From assembly GCA_002328495.1 (NCBI GenBank), contig DCUJ01000012.1, positions 1 through 64,000 on the forward strand: a stretch of 64,000 nucleotides of DNA, written 5' to 3'. This DNA comes from Sulfurospirillum sp. UBA2217 (GTDB lineage: Bacteria > Campylobacterota > Campylobacteria > Campylobacterales > Sulfurospirillaceae). This document shows positions 45,198 to 53,841 of this stretch, in pieces. The stretch's first letter is position 1. Each line of letters begins with the position of its first letter. A model generated the notes under the pieces. That model worked only from the letters and a program-made list of their open reading frames with translations. It had not been told where the DNA came from and made no database searches. The position numbers and the translations under genes are program-made.

Positions 45198-46898
45198 TTA
45201 TCCCTTAAAGTCTAATAAATAATGGGCTCTTGTTAGAGCCATATCAATGTTATCGGTAATGTTATCAACCCCTATTTTTTGATCAAAGTCAAGACGTTTC
45301 ATTTTATGCTTTATCTTTTCATTGACACCAGAGAGTACTAAAAAGGTGCCTTGTTTGTGGCATGAATCAAAAAATTCTTCCAAGGCGTGTAACCCTGTTG
45401 CATCAACCATGGGGACATGACGCATCCGTAAGATAAAAACTTTGGGTGGGTCTTTCAAAACATCCATGACATTTTTAAGACGATCGGCAACACCAAAGAA
45501 AAAAGGCCCATTGATTTCATAAACCTCCACTTCTGGTGGGACTATCTTACATGTAATGGCATTGGTATCGTTTTCTTCCACTTCATCATCTTCACTCGCA
45601 AAAGAGACACCAAAGCCTTTGCGCTTGTCTTCAATGCCTGTGACATCAATCATTCGCTTAATAAATAAAAGTGCTGCTAACATAATACCCGTTTGCACAC
45701 CCGTGTTTAAATCAATCAACACCGTTAGAAAAAAAGTCATTAGCAAAACAATAGAATCATTGCGTTCTGATTTTAAGGCGATGGCTTTAAAATGTTGAAA
45801 CTCACTCATATTCCACGCAACAACAATCAAAATAGCTGCCAGTGCAGATAGCGGAATATGCACAATTAGCTTTGAAAATAAAAACATAAAGACTAAGAGC
45901 ATCAAGGCATGAATAATCCCAGAAAGTGGGCTGTGTGCCCCTGATTTGATATTGGTCGCCGTTCGTGCAATGGCACCCGTAGCTGCAATCCCACCAAACA
46001 AAACAGCACCCACATTAGCGATACCTTGTGCGATAAGCTCTTTATTCGAATGATGCCTATCCCCCGTCATTCCATCGGCAACCACGCACGAGAGCAAGGA
46101 TTCAATCGCTCCTAATAAGGCGATGGTTATGGCATCGGGAAAGACGGCACGTATTTTTTCCATCGAAAACGCTGGTAGGTGAGGTTCTGGTAACATCGAA
46201 GGGAGTTCACCAAATTTAGAACCGATGGTTTCAACAGGTAAACCAAAGAGATAGACAAGCATTGAGGAGAGAACAATAACCACAATGGGAGCAGGAACCC
46301 TTGGAAAATAGTGACGAAGTTTAATTAAAATAAGAAAACTTGTTAAGCCAATAAACAGTGCAAAAAAGTTTACATGTACGATTTCATAAGCATAAATAGC
46401 CCACTGTTCTGTAAATTCTGCTGGCATTTTTTCAATGGGAAGTCCAAAAAAATCTTTCATTTGTGAAGAAAAAATGATCAAAGCAATGCCGGTAGTAAAT
46501 CCAACGGTTACAGGATACGGGATATACTTAATGATATTTCCCAGTTTAAAAATGCCCATGAGCAACAAAAGAATACCCGCTAAAAACGTTGCAATGACTA
46601 GTCCATCGTATCCGTGTTTTAAAATGACTGCATACAACACAACCACAAATGCACCTGTGGGACCACCAATTTGGAAACGACTTCCCCCTAAAAAAGAGAT
46701 GATAAAACCTGCAACAATGGCAGTAAAAAGACCTTTTTCAGGACTAACCCCACTGGCAATCGCAAATGCCATCGCTAAGGGTAATGCAATAATAGCAACG
46801 GTTATACCTGCAATGACATCACCATACAAATGCTTAAAGGAATAGCCTTCTTTAAACGTCATAAAACTGCGAGGCAACCAATATTTCATATTCATCAC
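45198..46898 (-). CDS. SulP family anion transporter with STAS domain
   Basis: 566 residues, a polytopic SulP permease (about 12-14 segments; GDVIAGITVAIIALPLAMAFAIASGVSPEKGL, GGSRFQIGGPTGAF) and a C-terminal STAS domain from about 440 (FILRMRHVPMVDATGLHALEEF). The substrate may be sulfate, bicarbonate or another anion; the sequence does not decide. The ATG at 46898 overlaps the TIGR02757 stop by 4 bases. One palindrome (45547) and a one-mismatch copy (46370) lie inside. Confidence 0.92.
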   Translation of the reverse strand: MMNMKYWLPRSFMTFKEGYSFKHLYGDVIAGITVAIIALPLAMAFAIASGVSPEKGLFTAIVAGFIISFLGGSRFQIGGPTGAFVVVLYAVILKHGYDGLVIATFLAGILLLLMGIFKLGNIIKYIPYPVTVGFTTGIALIIFSSQMKDFFGLPIEKMPAEFTEQWAIYAYEIVHVNFFALFIGLTSFLILIKLRHYFPRVPAPIVVIVLSSMLVYLFGLPVETIGSKFGELPSMLPEPHLPAFSMEKIRAVFPDAITIALLGAIESLLSCVVADGMTGDRHHSNKELIAQGIANVGAVLFGGIAATGAIARTATNIKSGAHSPLSGIIHALMLLVFMFLFSKLIVHIPLSALAAILIVVAWNMSEFQHFKAIALKSERNDSIVLLMTFFLTVLIDLNTGVQTGIMLAALLFIKRMIDVTGIEDKRKGFGVSFASEDDEVEENDTNAITCKIVPPEVEVYEINGPFFFGVADRLKNVMDVLKDPPKVFILRMRHVPMVDATGLHALEEFFDSCHKQGTFLVLSGVNEKIKHKMKRLDFDQKIGVDNITDNIDMALTRAHYLLDFKG

Positions 46899-47674
46899 AT
46901 GCCTTTAGAGATAATTTTTTCTTGTCCAAGTCGATACAGTGCAAAATCATACTTGATGGGATCGTTTTCATCAAAATATTTAAGTGACTCGGTTAATTCG
47001 ATAACGGCTTTAAAATTATACCGCGGATGGGTAATCAGCCCTAAGCTTTTTCCGACGTTAAACGTATGTACATCTAAAGGAATCAATAAATCTTTAGGTG
47101 AAACCTCTTCCCATAATCCAAAATCCAGACAATCCTGTCTTACCATCCACCGAAGATAAAGATGCCAACGTTTGTAGGGTGAACTTACTTTTTGTGAAGG
47201 AATTTTACTCAAAAGAAACTGATAACCTTTTGAGCGGTACGTATTGATATCGTACAAATGACTAATTAAGCTTTCCAACCCCTCCATCACATTCTGATGG
47301 AGCACATACCCTTCTAGAAAAATCTTTTGGAGTGAACTATTCTTTGCTTTAAGGCGCGAAAGTGTTATAAAAAATTCTTGAATATCACGCACGGTTTGAA
47401 ATCGATAGTAGCACCGCAATGAGCGTCGAATTTCCTCTTCAGATGCACTTAAAAGTGCAAAATCAATGCTAAGTAAAAAACGAACGATGGCAGTTACATT
47501 ACCATACGCAAACAAAGCACACACAAGGGCACTGTATTCATCTTTATAACGTGACGCTACGAGTAAAGGGTCGGGATTGAGCAAAGAAATTTCAGTCAAA
47601 CAATTACGTTTTAAGACCTCTTCTTCTAAACGCTTGTATAGCGCACTAGAAGTTGCTTTGAGTCTCTTTTTCAT
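46895..47674 (-). CDS. TIGR02757 family protein (DUF2400)
   Basis: 259 residues. The family has no known function; its features here are the N-terminal helical region ERLEEEVL..., DEYSALVCALFAYGN, the internal KRWHLYLRWMVRQD and the C-terminal PLDVHTFNVGKSLGLI. The sequence pattern recalls DNA-glycosylase-like helix-hairpin-helix proteins, a similarity I cannot prove. It overlaps the ABC permease by 29 bases and SulP by 4 bases, and so belongs to the run downstream of flgK. Confidence 0.82.
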   Translation of the reverse strand: MKKRLKATSSALYKRLEEEVLKRNCLTEISLLNPDPLLVASRYKDEYSALVCALFAYGNVTAIVRFLLSIDFALLSASEEEIRRSLRCYYRFQTVRDIQEFFITLSRLKAKNSSLQKIFLEGYVLHQNVMEGLESLISHLYDINTYRSKGYQFLLSKIPSQKVSSPYKRWHLYLRWMVRQDCLDFGLWEEVSPKDLLIPLDVHTFNVGKSLGLITHPRYNFKAVIELTESLKYFDENDPIKYDFALYRLGQEKIISKGM

Positions 47675-48458
47675 TGCTTCTAGCTTGAAGATAATCGGAT
47701 AATTGAATCAATGAAAATGTCACTAAAAAAATAAAAAGTCCAGGGAAAAAGCTAAGCCACCATGCAATATCGATAACTTCCTTGCCTTCACTCAAAATGA
47801 CACCCCAGCTCATTTGTGGAGGCGTAATGCCAATACCTAAAAAACTAAGCCCACTCTCAGCTAAAATGGCTCCACTGACACCAAAGGTAAAACTAATAAA
47901 AAAAAGAGGCGAAAGTAGTGGGGTAAAATATTTAAAAACAATTTTCCAACGGCTGACCTTGGCAATCGTTAAAATCTTGATAAAAGCTGCCCCCGCAATT
48001 GCAAAACTCTCACTACGAATAAGCCGTGCCATGCCCATCCAACCCGTAATCGAAATGATAAACACCAACACCCAAATGGAAGCACTCATATAACTTACCA
48101 ATGCCAGAAGAAGAAAAAAAGTCGGAAATGTTAAAAAAAGATCAATAAGTATAATAATCCCCTTATCGATACGATGACCAAAAAAGCCAGCACTTATACC
48201 AATCACCAATCCTAATACACTTGCGATAATAGCACTTGAAATTCCTATAAGTAAAGAGACTTGTCCACCCACCATGACACGCGCCAAAACATCACGCCCT
48301 AGTCTGTCTGTACCAAAAAGATGTTCAAATGAGGGAGGAAGTAAAATTTGCGATGGATGAAGGGTATCTGCACTATACTGATAAAAAAAAGGAACTAAGA
48401 AACATACTAAAAAGATGAGCACTAAAACAGTAGTGCTCACAAGAGGAAAACGCCTCAC
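47646..48458 (-). CDS. ABC transporter permease, DppC/OppC family
   Basis: 270 residues, six membrane helices. The N-terminal region has the conserved HLFGTDRLGRDVLARV, and the EAA loop is IAKVSRWKIVFKYFTPLL. It is the C-type permease of peptide or nickel importers. Start is GTG at 48458, sharing a base with the flgK stop. No partner permease, ATPase or binding protein is nearby, so it is an orphan here. Confidence 0.9.
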   Translation of the reverse strand: MRRFPLVSTTVLVLIFLVCFLVPFFYQYSADTLHPSQILLPPSFEHLFGTDRLGRDVLARVMVGGQVSLLIGISSAIIASVLGLVIGISAGFFGHRIDKGIIILIDLFLTFPTFFLLLALVSYMSASIWVLVFIISITGWMGMARLIRSESFAIAGAAFIKILTIAKVSRWKIVFKYFTPLLSPLFFISFTFGVSGAILAESGLSFLGIGITPPQMSWGVILSEGKEVIDIAWWLSFFPGLFIFLVTFSLIQLSDYLQARSNEKETQSNF

Positions 48459-50317
48459 TACGATTTTATCCCTAAAAGGGTATCAAGCATTTGGTCTATG
48501 GTGCTAATGACTTTTGCATTGGCATTGTATCCTGTTTGAAATTTCATGAGGCTAATAAGCTCTTCGTCAACATTCACACCACTGATGGATTGGTATTCAC
48601 TGTGAACAGTATTGTAAAGGGCTGTTGAACTTTGAAAACTACTAATAGCTTTTTCACCATCTGTTCCAATGCGTGTTGTCACAAAACGGTAAAAACCTTC
48701 CATACTCTCTGTAGATGTTGTCCCATCTTTTCGGTAAAAATTTAGTTTTTCATATTGCATTTGTACCATTGCATTAGCAACTTTATTGTTTCCTGCAATT
48801 GGAGCACTATAACCTTGCATGAGTGAGGGATCTTTTTTAAATTCTGTTTTAACATCAATATTCGAGGCATTTGTTCCTGAAAAAAATTGACTAATACCTA
48901 TAACCCCTGGAAGATTTGTTCCTTTGTCTTCAATCCCAATTTTGTATCCTAAAAGAGCATTTTTAGGAGAAAGTGAAAAAAATCCTTCGTTATTGGTATC
49001 CGAATAGCTGTATGAGGCAGAAAAATAATCATCGACATCGTTAATCGCATTATTGTCCTGATTATCATCTGTACTTTTATTGATTTGTGCAATAATACTC
49101 TCAGGTGTTCCATTGTTGATAGTGGTCTCACTGTTAATAGTAATTGATTTACGGGCGATTTCTTTACCTTGATTGTCGTACACAACAACATCAAACGTAC
49201 CTGCTTCTATATTACTATAAACACTTTTTAATACAGTTTCATTTTTAACCCCTTCCATGGGAGGAGTTTGCATGGAGACTTGCGCACTGTGTGCATAAAG
49301 ATTATTGGTCTGGGTAATGAGTGTTTGTGCAAACGTATCCAAATCATCAATATACCCTTGAATAGTACCATCTTGAGGAAAACCTCCATTGACCGTTGTA
49401 TCAATGATACGACCTCTTAAATCAAGCATGGCACCAATTTTGCCACCATTAATCTTTTCTGTCATGTTGTACCGTGTGCCATCTTGAATTTCAGCATAGA
49501 CAGAAAAATAGTTACTCTCATTTGACATATTATCGATCACAAGAGGATGAAAAGTTGCGCCATCGACAAATGAGTTTCCAGCAATATTAAGATAATAATC
49601 CATTCCCTGATCGGTCATATTTGGGTCTATTGAGTTATCACTAATGATTTCACCTTTATACACAGAAAAACGCAACAATTTAGAGAGTGTCAGCTCCATT
49701 TCATCACGTTGGTCACGTAAATCATTGGCATTATTTCCTTCAATAGACTCAATATTGCCAATTTGTTTATTCAAATCTGCTAATTTTTGACCAATAGTAT
49801 TTACTTCCTCAAGAGCCGTTTTAAGCTGCTCATTTATAGAATTTTGTAAAGAACGTAATGTATCTCTGGAAACTTGAATATCTTGGGTTAAAGTCGCTGC
49901 TGTTTGCACCAAATTAATCTTTTGAGCACCTTCACTGGCATTGGAAGATAAATCATTCCATGCATTAAAATACTCTGTCAAATCAGCAGCAATACCTGCA
50001 TCTTGAAGATCGGGAAAATACTGTGCGACCTCTTTTAAGCTTTGTTGGGAATACGTATCATAAGAGAGTGCATTAGTCGTACTTTTTAAACGTGTGTAGA
50101 CAAATTCATCATGAATTCTCACAATAGACGTGACACTCACTCCCGTTCCAATGTCTCCAGGCTGGGTGTGAAAAGGTGTACTTGCCGAAAAATTTACACG
50201 TTGTCGAGTATAAAATTCGTTATTAGCATTAGCGATATTATGACTCGTGGTACTCACTGCTATTTGAGAAGCATTTAGACCAGATACACCGGTGTTAAGC
50301 GCGCTAAACAAGCTCAT
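48458..50317 (-). CDS. flgK: Flagellar hook-associated protein FlgK
   Basis: 619 residues. The N-terminal SLFSALNTGVSGLNASQIAVSTTSHNIANAN and the C-terminal SGVNVDEELISLMKFQTGYNANAKVISTIDQML coiled-coil ends are the hallmarks of hook-filament junction proteins. FlgK is the first junction protein between hook and filament. It is the last flagellar gene of the flgI-J-M-N-K block and starts 2 bases after flgN. Confidence 0.97.
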   Translation of the reverse strand: MSLFSALNTGVSGLNASQIAVSTTSHNIANANNEFYTRQRVNFSASTPFHTQPGDIGTGVSVTSIVRIHDEFVYTRLKSTTNALSYDTYSQQSLKEVAQYFPDLQDAGIAADLTEYFNAWNDLSSNASEGAQKINLVQTAATLTQDIQVSRDTLRSLQNSINEQLKTALEEVNTIGQKLADLNKQIGNIESIEGNNANDLRDQRDEMELTLSKLLRFSVYKGEIISDNSIDPNMTDQGMDYYLNIAGNSFVDGATFHPLVIDNMSNESNYFSVYAEIQDGTRYNMTEKINGGKIGAMLDLRGRIIDTTVNGGFPQDGTIQGYIDDLDTFAQTLITQTNNLYAHSAQVSMQTPPMEGVKNETVLKSVYSNIEAGTFDVVVYDNQGKEIARKSITINSETTINNGTPESIIAQINKSTDDNQDNNAINDVDDYFSASYSYSDTNNEGFFSLSPKNALLGYKIGIEDKGTNLPGVIGISQFFSGTNASNIDVKTEFKKDPSLMQGYSAPIAGNNKVANAMVQMQYEKLNFYRKDGTTSTESMEGFYRFVTTRIGTDGEKAISSFQSSTALYNTVHSEYQSISGVNVDEELISLMKFQTGYNANAKVISTIDQMLDTLLGIKS

Positions 50318-50319
50318 AA

Positions 50320-50748
50320 CTATGCCCTAATCTTTAAAAAGGTTGCGGGTTTGTGATTTGCCACTTTATAACCCTCGATGTCACGTGGGAAAATGCTGTC
50401 TAGCAAAGAGTTGTAGAACTGACTGATGGTAACCACATATTTTGCATACGTTTTATTGCATACTTTCAATTCAGATAATTTTGTTTTCATTAAACTCAAA
50501 AGCTCTTTTTGCTCATCATTTAAAATCTCTTCTAAAGAACTTTTACCACTCTCTTTGAGCATTTTTAAAAGCTCATAATCCAAAAGAGATTTCTTCTGTT
50601 CAAAAGAGTGAATCAGATCATTTTTGATAGCAGTTCGTTCAAAAATTTGAGTATGTTTTGCTAGTTTGATATCATCGATGTCTTTGTTAGTCTGTTCAAT
50701 TAAATGAGTGATATCTTTGATAGCGTTGTTTAAATGGTGTGTCAACAT
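50320..50748 (-). CDS. flgN: FlgN-like flagellar export chaperone
   Basis: 142 residues, entirely helical and acidic/basic, with coiled-coil tendency (IEQTNKDIDDIKLAKHTQIFERTAIKN). It lies between flgM and flgK, the position of FlgN in Campylobacter, where it acts as chaperone for FlgK and FlgL. Sequence similarity is too diffuse to judge alone; position decides the call. AAGGAT precedes the ATG. Confidence 0.8.
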   Translation of the reverse strand: MLTHHLNNAIKDITHLIEQTNKDIDDIKLAKHTQIFERTAIKNDLIHSFEQKKSLLDYELLKMLKESGKSSLEEILNDEQKELLSLMKTKLSELKVCNKTYAKYVVTISQFYNSLLDSIFPRDIEGYKVANHKPATFLKIRA

Positions 50749-50771
50749 CTCTTATCCTTATGTTGAAGGAT

Positions 50772-50972
50772 TTAGATTAACTCTTCCGCGATGGCATTGG
50801 CAGTTTTAACGATATCTACTTGGTAGGTACCATTTTGAATCTGCTCTTTCAAAGCAGCGACTTTATCTAAAGCTTCGCTTTTTTCTGTTTTTTGAACACC
50901 CTTAGACGATTCGTCACGTGGTGCACTTTGTGTCACATACGCAGATGATTGCGCTTGAATGGTTGAAATCAT
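50772..50972 (-). CDS. flgM: Anti-sigma-28 factor FlgM
   Basis: 66 residues with the C-terminal FlgM motif (KVAALKEQIQNGTYQVDIVKTANAIAEELI). FlgM binds FliA (sigma 28) and is exported when the hook is ready. A sigma-28 promoter (TAAAGTTT-N10-GCCGATAT) sits just upstream, so FlgM and the genes after it can be transcribed independently of flgI. Confidence 0.93.
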   Translation of the reverse strand: MISTIQAQSSAYVTQSAPRDESSKGVQKTEKSEALDKVAALKEQIQNGTYQVDIVKTANAIAEELI

Positions 50973-51003
50973 GTTGAGCCTTTATAAAAGTAATTCTACA
51001 CCT

Positions 51004-51029
51004 ATATCGGCTAAACAGATAAAACTTTA
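51004..51029 (-). promoter_or_regulatory. Sigma-28 promoter of flgM
   Basis: On the minus strand TAAAGTTT (51022-51029), 10 bases and GCCGATAT (51004-51011) closely match the FliA consensus TAAAGTTT-N11-GCCGATAA. It overlaps the end of flgJ. Confidence 0.8.
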
Positions 51030-51308
51030 ACGTCCTTCTTTTAAAAATTCGAATAACATTTGGCTAAGTCCCAAATTGCCACTGAGTGCATTACTCATCG
51101 TATCGTTATACATGGATTTATAGATTTTATCTCCAGCATCTTTGGGTAAAAGTCCGCTCTCATTCTTCATAGAAATATCAAGAATTTGCTTAACAAAATA
51201 GGCTTCAAACTGATCAGTTTGTTCTTTTAAGAGTACATCATTATCCGCTTGCGTTCGCTTGGGTTGGTAGCTTGCATTCATCAGTGCTACAGAGGTATCC
51301 ACTTGCAT
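51027..51308 (-). CDS. flgJ: FlgJ-like rod-binding protein, no muramidase domain
   Basis: 93 residues, the rod-binding part alone: LKEQTDQFEAYFVKQILDISMKNESGLLPKDAG and AGDKIYKSMYNDTMSNALSGNLGLSQML. In the Campylobacterota FlgJ lacks the peptidoglycan hydrolase half found in enterobacteria. It caps the growing rod. The ATG at 51308 shares the last base of flgI stop. Confidence 0.9.
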   Translation of the reverse strand: MQVDTSVALMNASYQPKRTQADNDVLLKEQTDQFEAYFVKQILDISMKNESGLLPKDAGDKIYKSMYNDTMSNALSGNLGLSQMLFEFLKEGR

Positions 51309-52363
51309 TAGATAATCTCCAACTTAGCAGTAATCGCACCTGCTCGTTTGATGTTTTCTAAAATTGAGATGATGTCTTTGGGCTTTGCACCTAGTTTCGA
51401 CAGTGCTCGCGTAACATTGGCAACCGTCATGCTGTCATTTTTGAGCTTAATTTGGTTTTCATTGGTGGCTATTTTTACATCACCTCCAATATCCACACTT
51501 TTATTATCATCATCAAACAAAGGATTGGCCTCTATTTTGATGGTAATATCGCCATGAGTGACAACAACAGGGTCTATCTTGATATTCACCCCAGAAACTA
51601 TCGTTCCTGTTCGCTCATCAATCACGATTTTGTCTTCTTTCTCGTATTTTACATTGACATCCAAAGTGAGTGCTAAAAATTCAACCATCGAAAGATCTGC
51701 TGGTTTCATAAGCTTAATGGTTCGAGAATCCGTAGCGACAGCAATTTTTTTAGAAAAATTACGATTGAGTTCATTTTGAATCGAAATAGCAGTGTTAAAA
51801 TTGGACTCTTTTAACGAGAGATTGATAAAGTCTTGCCCGTGGAGGTCATACTCAATTTCCCGCTCAACCAATGCACCGCTAAAGATATTAGCCGATGTTG
51901 GGTGATTTATTTGTCCTTTTTCTTTTCCATTCATTCCACCGATGGTGAGTGAGCCTTGTGCTAAAGAGTAGATTTTGCCGTCCACTCCTTTAAGCGGTGT
52001 TAACAGTAAGGTTCCACCTTGAAGGGATTTTGAATCGCCAATCGAAGAGACGGTAACATCAAGTTTATCGCCTTGTCTTGCAAATGCTGGTAACTTCGCC
52101 GTGACAACAACAGCAGCAATGTTTTTGGACTTAATGTCATTGGGATCTATTTTAACATTAACCGTTTGGAGTAAGTTGGATAAGGAGCGAAGCGTAAATT
52201 CAGAAGACGAACCATCTCCTGTACCGCTTAATCCCACAACCAAGCCATAACCAATCAATTGGTTTTCTCGAACACCTATTACATTGGCAATGTCACCAAT
52301 GCGCTGTGCATTCAATGTTCCTAATGTAAAAAGAAAGAGTGCTAAAAGCTTTATAACCTTCAT
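51308..52363 (-). CDS. flgI: Flagellar P-ring protein FlgI
   Basis: 351 residues from the ATG at 52363, with AAGGGA upstream; the open frame to 52405 runs into the sigma-54 promoter and is rejected. A signal peptide ends in TLNAQR. Family signatures RIGDIANVIGVRENQLIGYGLVVGLSGTGD and VTVSSIGDSKSLQGGTLLLTPLKG are clear. FlgI forms the ring in the peptidoglycan layer. First gene of the flgIJMNK block, driven by sigma-54. Confidence 0.97.
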   Translation of the reverse strand: MKVIKLLALFLFTLGTLNAQRIGDIANVIGVRENQLIGYGLVVGLSGTGDGSSSEFTLRSLSNLLQTVNVKIDPNDIKSKNIAAVVVTAKLPAFARQGDKLDVTVSSIGDSKSLQGGTLLLTPLKGVDGKIYSLAQGSLTIGGMNGKEKGQINHPTSANIFSGALVEREIEYDLHGQDFINLSLKESNFNTAISIQNELNRNFSKKIAVATDSRTIKLMKPADLSMVEFLALTLDVNVKYEKEDKIVIDERTGTIVSGVNIKIDPVVVTHGDITIKIEANPLFDDDNKSVDIGGDVKIATNENQIKLKNDSMTVANVTRALSKLGAKPKDIISILENIKRAGAITAKLEII

Positions 52364-52399
52364 TGAATCCCTTTGACCTAGCAAATATCTACAAGGTAA

Positions 52400-52417
52400 A
52401 AGCAATTAATGTTCCAA
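52400..52417 (-). promoter_or_regulatory. Sigma-54 promoter of flgI
   Basis: On the minus strand TTGGAACATTAATTGCTTT gives GG (52414-52415) and GC (52402-52403) exactly 10 bases apart, with GGAAC and TTGCTT as in Campylobacter RpoN promoters. It lies 39 bases upstream of the flgI ATG. Confidence 0.85.
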
Positions 52418-52422
52418 AAGTT

Positions 52423-52998
52423 TTACATGTAATAGCTAAGTGAACTGCTCCCAAATTTTCGTGTTTTTTGTAGATGGTACGTACCAATAGAAGAAGGAAG
52501 GCACAGGGAACTCATATGTTCAATCGCTATCATGTGTACACGCGTGGATGGAATCGACGCTATAAGACAAAGTGTTTTTTCATAGACATCCTCCATACCT
52601 TCACGAATGGAAAAAGGAGGATCGAAATAAAAAAATGCTTTACATGTAAGTTTAGGAAAAAGTGTTGGCAAGAGTGCAAAACTATCTCCATGTAAACAGG
52701 TCGTCGCTTGCACATCTATGGTTTGGCAGTTTTGCATTAATATCTCAAAAGCTTTTGTATTTTTTTCAATAAAATAGGCATGTTTTGCTCCTCGACTCAA
52801 GGCTTCAAGTCCCATCGAACCACTTCCTGCAAAGACTTCGATAAAGAGTTGTTCGATGATGTCAGATTGAAAAGTATCAAAAAAAGAGCCTTTAAGAATC
52901 GATTTGGTGCTACGAGTGCTCTGTAACGAAGGTAAATAAATCTTTTTACCTTTATACTTTCCAGCCAAAATCGTTGTAAAAAAGGGCTTAACTGCCAT
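52423..52998 (-). CDS. rsmD: 16S rRNA (guanine966-N2)-methyltransferase RsmD
   Basis: 191 residues. RsmD features are GKYKGKKIYLPSLQSTRSTKS (N-terminal RNA-binding part), LFIEVFAGSGSMGLEALSRGA (SAM motif I), and FFYFDPPFSIREG in motif IV (DPPF). It methylates G966 of 16S rRNA. Its stop codon is part of a palindrome (52423-52432, reading TAC ATG TAA), and another palindrome lies at 52640. It overlaps the following gene by 11 bases. Confidence 0.92.
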   Translation of the reverse strand: MAVKPFFTTILAGKYKGKKIYLPSLQSTRSTKSILKGSFFDTFQSDIIEQLFIEVFAGSGSMGLEALSRGAKHAYFIEKNTKAFEILMQNCQTIDVQATTCLHGDSFALLPTLFPKLTCKAFFYFDPPFSIREGMEDVYEKTLCLIASIPSTRVHMIAIEHMSSLCLPSSIGTYHLQKTRKFGSSSLSYYM

Positions 52999-53344
52999 AG
53001 TAATCCCGCAGTGTTTGAATTAATTCTTGTCTAAACTTTTCGGTTAAATTGGCAATTTTTTCTTCCAAAAAATCAGGTTGAGTGCCATGCTTAAGCGTAG
53101 AAGGTTCTTGTATGCGTAATGAATTTTCAAATGCTTCAAGCGCTAAACATAAAGAAGCTTTTGAAAAAGGAATTTGCAGGTGACCATTTTGCGTATGAGA
53201 AATATAAAAAATAGGTTTATCTAACTCAATTTTTTTATCACTAATGACAAAATCGCACTGTTTATACACAACAATATTCTCTTTTAAAAAACTTTTTAAC
53301 GATCTTGAAAGAAGGAGGGATTGACAGACCAACGCAATTTTCAT
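52988..53344 (-). CDS. Conserved hypothetical protein
   Basis: 118 residues, soluble. I do not recognise a family; the N terminus (MKIALVCQSLLLSRSLKSF) resembles a small Rossmann-type start and the C terminus is helical. A gene at the same place next to rsmD and flgI exists in Campylobacter (recalled, not checked). It is divergent from flaG and upstream of rsmD. Confidence 0.6.
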   Translation of the reverse strand: MKIALVCQSLLLSRSLKSFLKENIVVYKQCDFVISDKKIELDKPIFYISHTQNGHLQIPFSKASLCLALEAFENSLRIQEPSTLKHGTQPDFLEEKIANLTEKFRQELIQTLRDYYGS

Positions 53345-53405
53345 TCATCACCTTTTTTGTAAAAACTCTACAAAATAGTAACACACTCTATCTTAATGTA
53401 TACGC

Positions 53406-53432
53406 TAAACTAAAAAAGAAACAGGTCGATTT
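53406..53432 (+). promoter_or_regulatory. Sigma-28 promoter of flaG
   Basis: TAAA (53406-53409), 15 bases and GTCGATTT (53425-53432) fit the FliA consensus. It is 41 bases upstream of the flaG ATG. Confidence 0.75.
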
Positions 53433-53472
53433 AGCTTGTAGAAAATACTACAATAATGTCAAGGAGGGCATC

Positions 53473-53838
53473 ATGGATATCTTTAGTGCGACCAGTAAAC
53501 AGGTCGAAACGACAACGGCTCCCAAGGTTCAAAACGCACCAGAAGTTAGGCAGGTAGAAACACCTGTTCAAACAACTAAGAGTGCCAGAGAGAACAAACA
53601 GAATGAAGAAGAAATCAAAAAAGAGTTATCTCACACCGTGGAACAACTTAATCAGCAAATGGATGCTTTAGACACCAATGTGAAATTTGGTTTTAATGAT
53701 AAAATCGATGCAATGTTTGTTAATGTTATGGAAAGAAGTACGGGTAAAATGATTCGCAAAATTCCAACCGAAGAAGCGATGAGTTTAGCTGAAAAAATGA
53801 AAGAAATTGTGGGAATGATTTTCGACAAAAAAGGATAG
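53473..53838 (+). CDS. flaG: FlaG family protein
   Basis: 121 residues from the ATG at 53473, which follows a near-perfect AAGGAGGG; the open frame back to 53305 is not used. The family end LNQQMDALDTNVKFGFNDKIDAMFVNVMERSTGKMIRKIPTEEAM is typical. FlaG limits flagellar filament length. It begins the flaG-fliD-fliS transcript from a sigma-28 promoter. Confidence 0.93.
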   Translation: MDIFSATSKQVETTTAPKVQNAPEVRQVETPVQTTKSARENKQNEEEIKKELSHTVEQLNQQMDALDTNVKFGFNDKIDAMFVNVMERSTGKMIRKIPTEEAMSLAEKMKEIVGMIFDKKG

Positions 53839-53841
53839 ACA

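Noticed and set aside
53305..53472. N-terminal extension of FlaG
   Set aside because: It would cover the sigma-28 promoter and the upstream gene start; AAGGAGGG marks the ATG at 53473.
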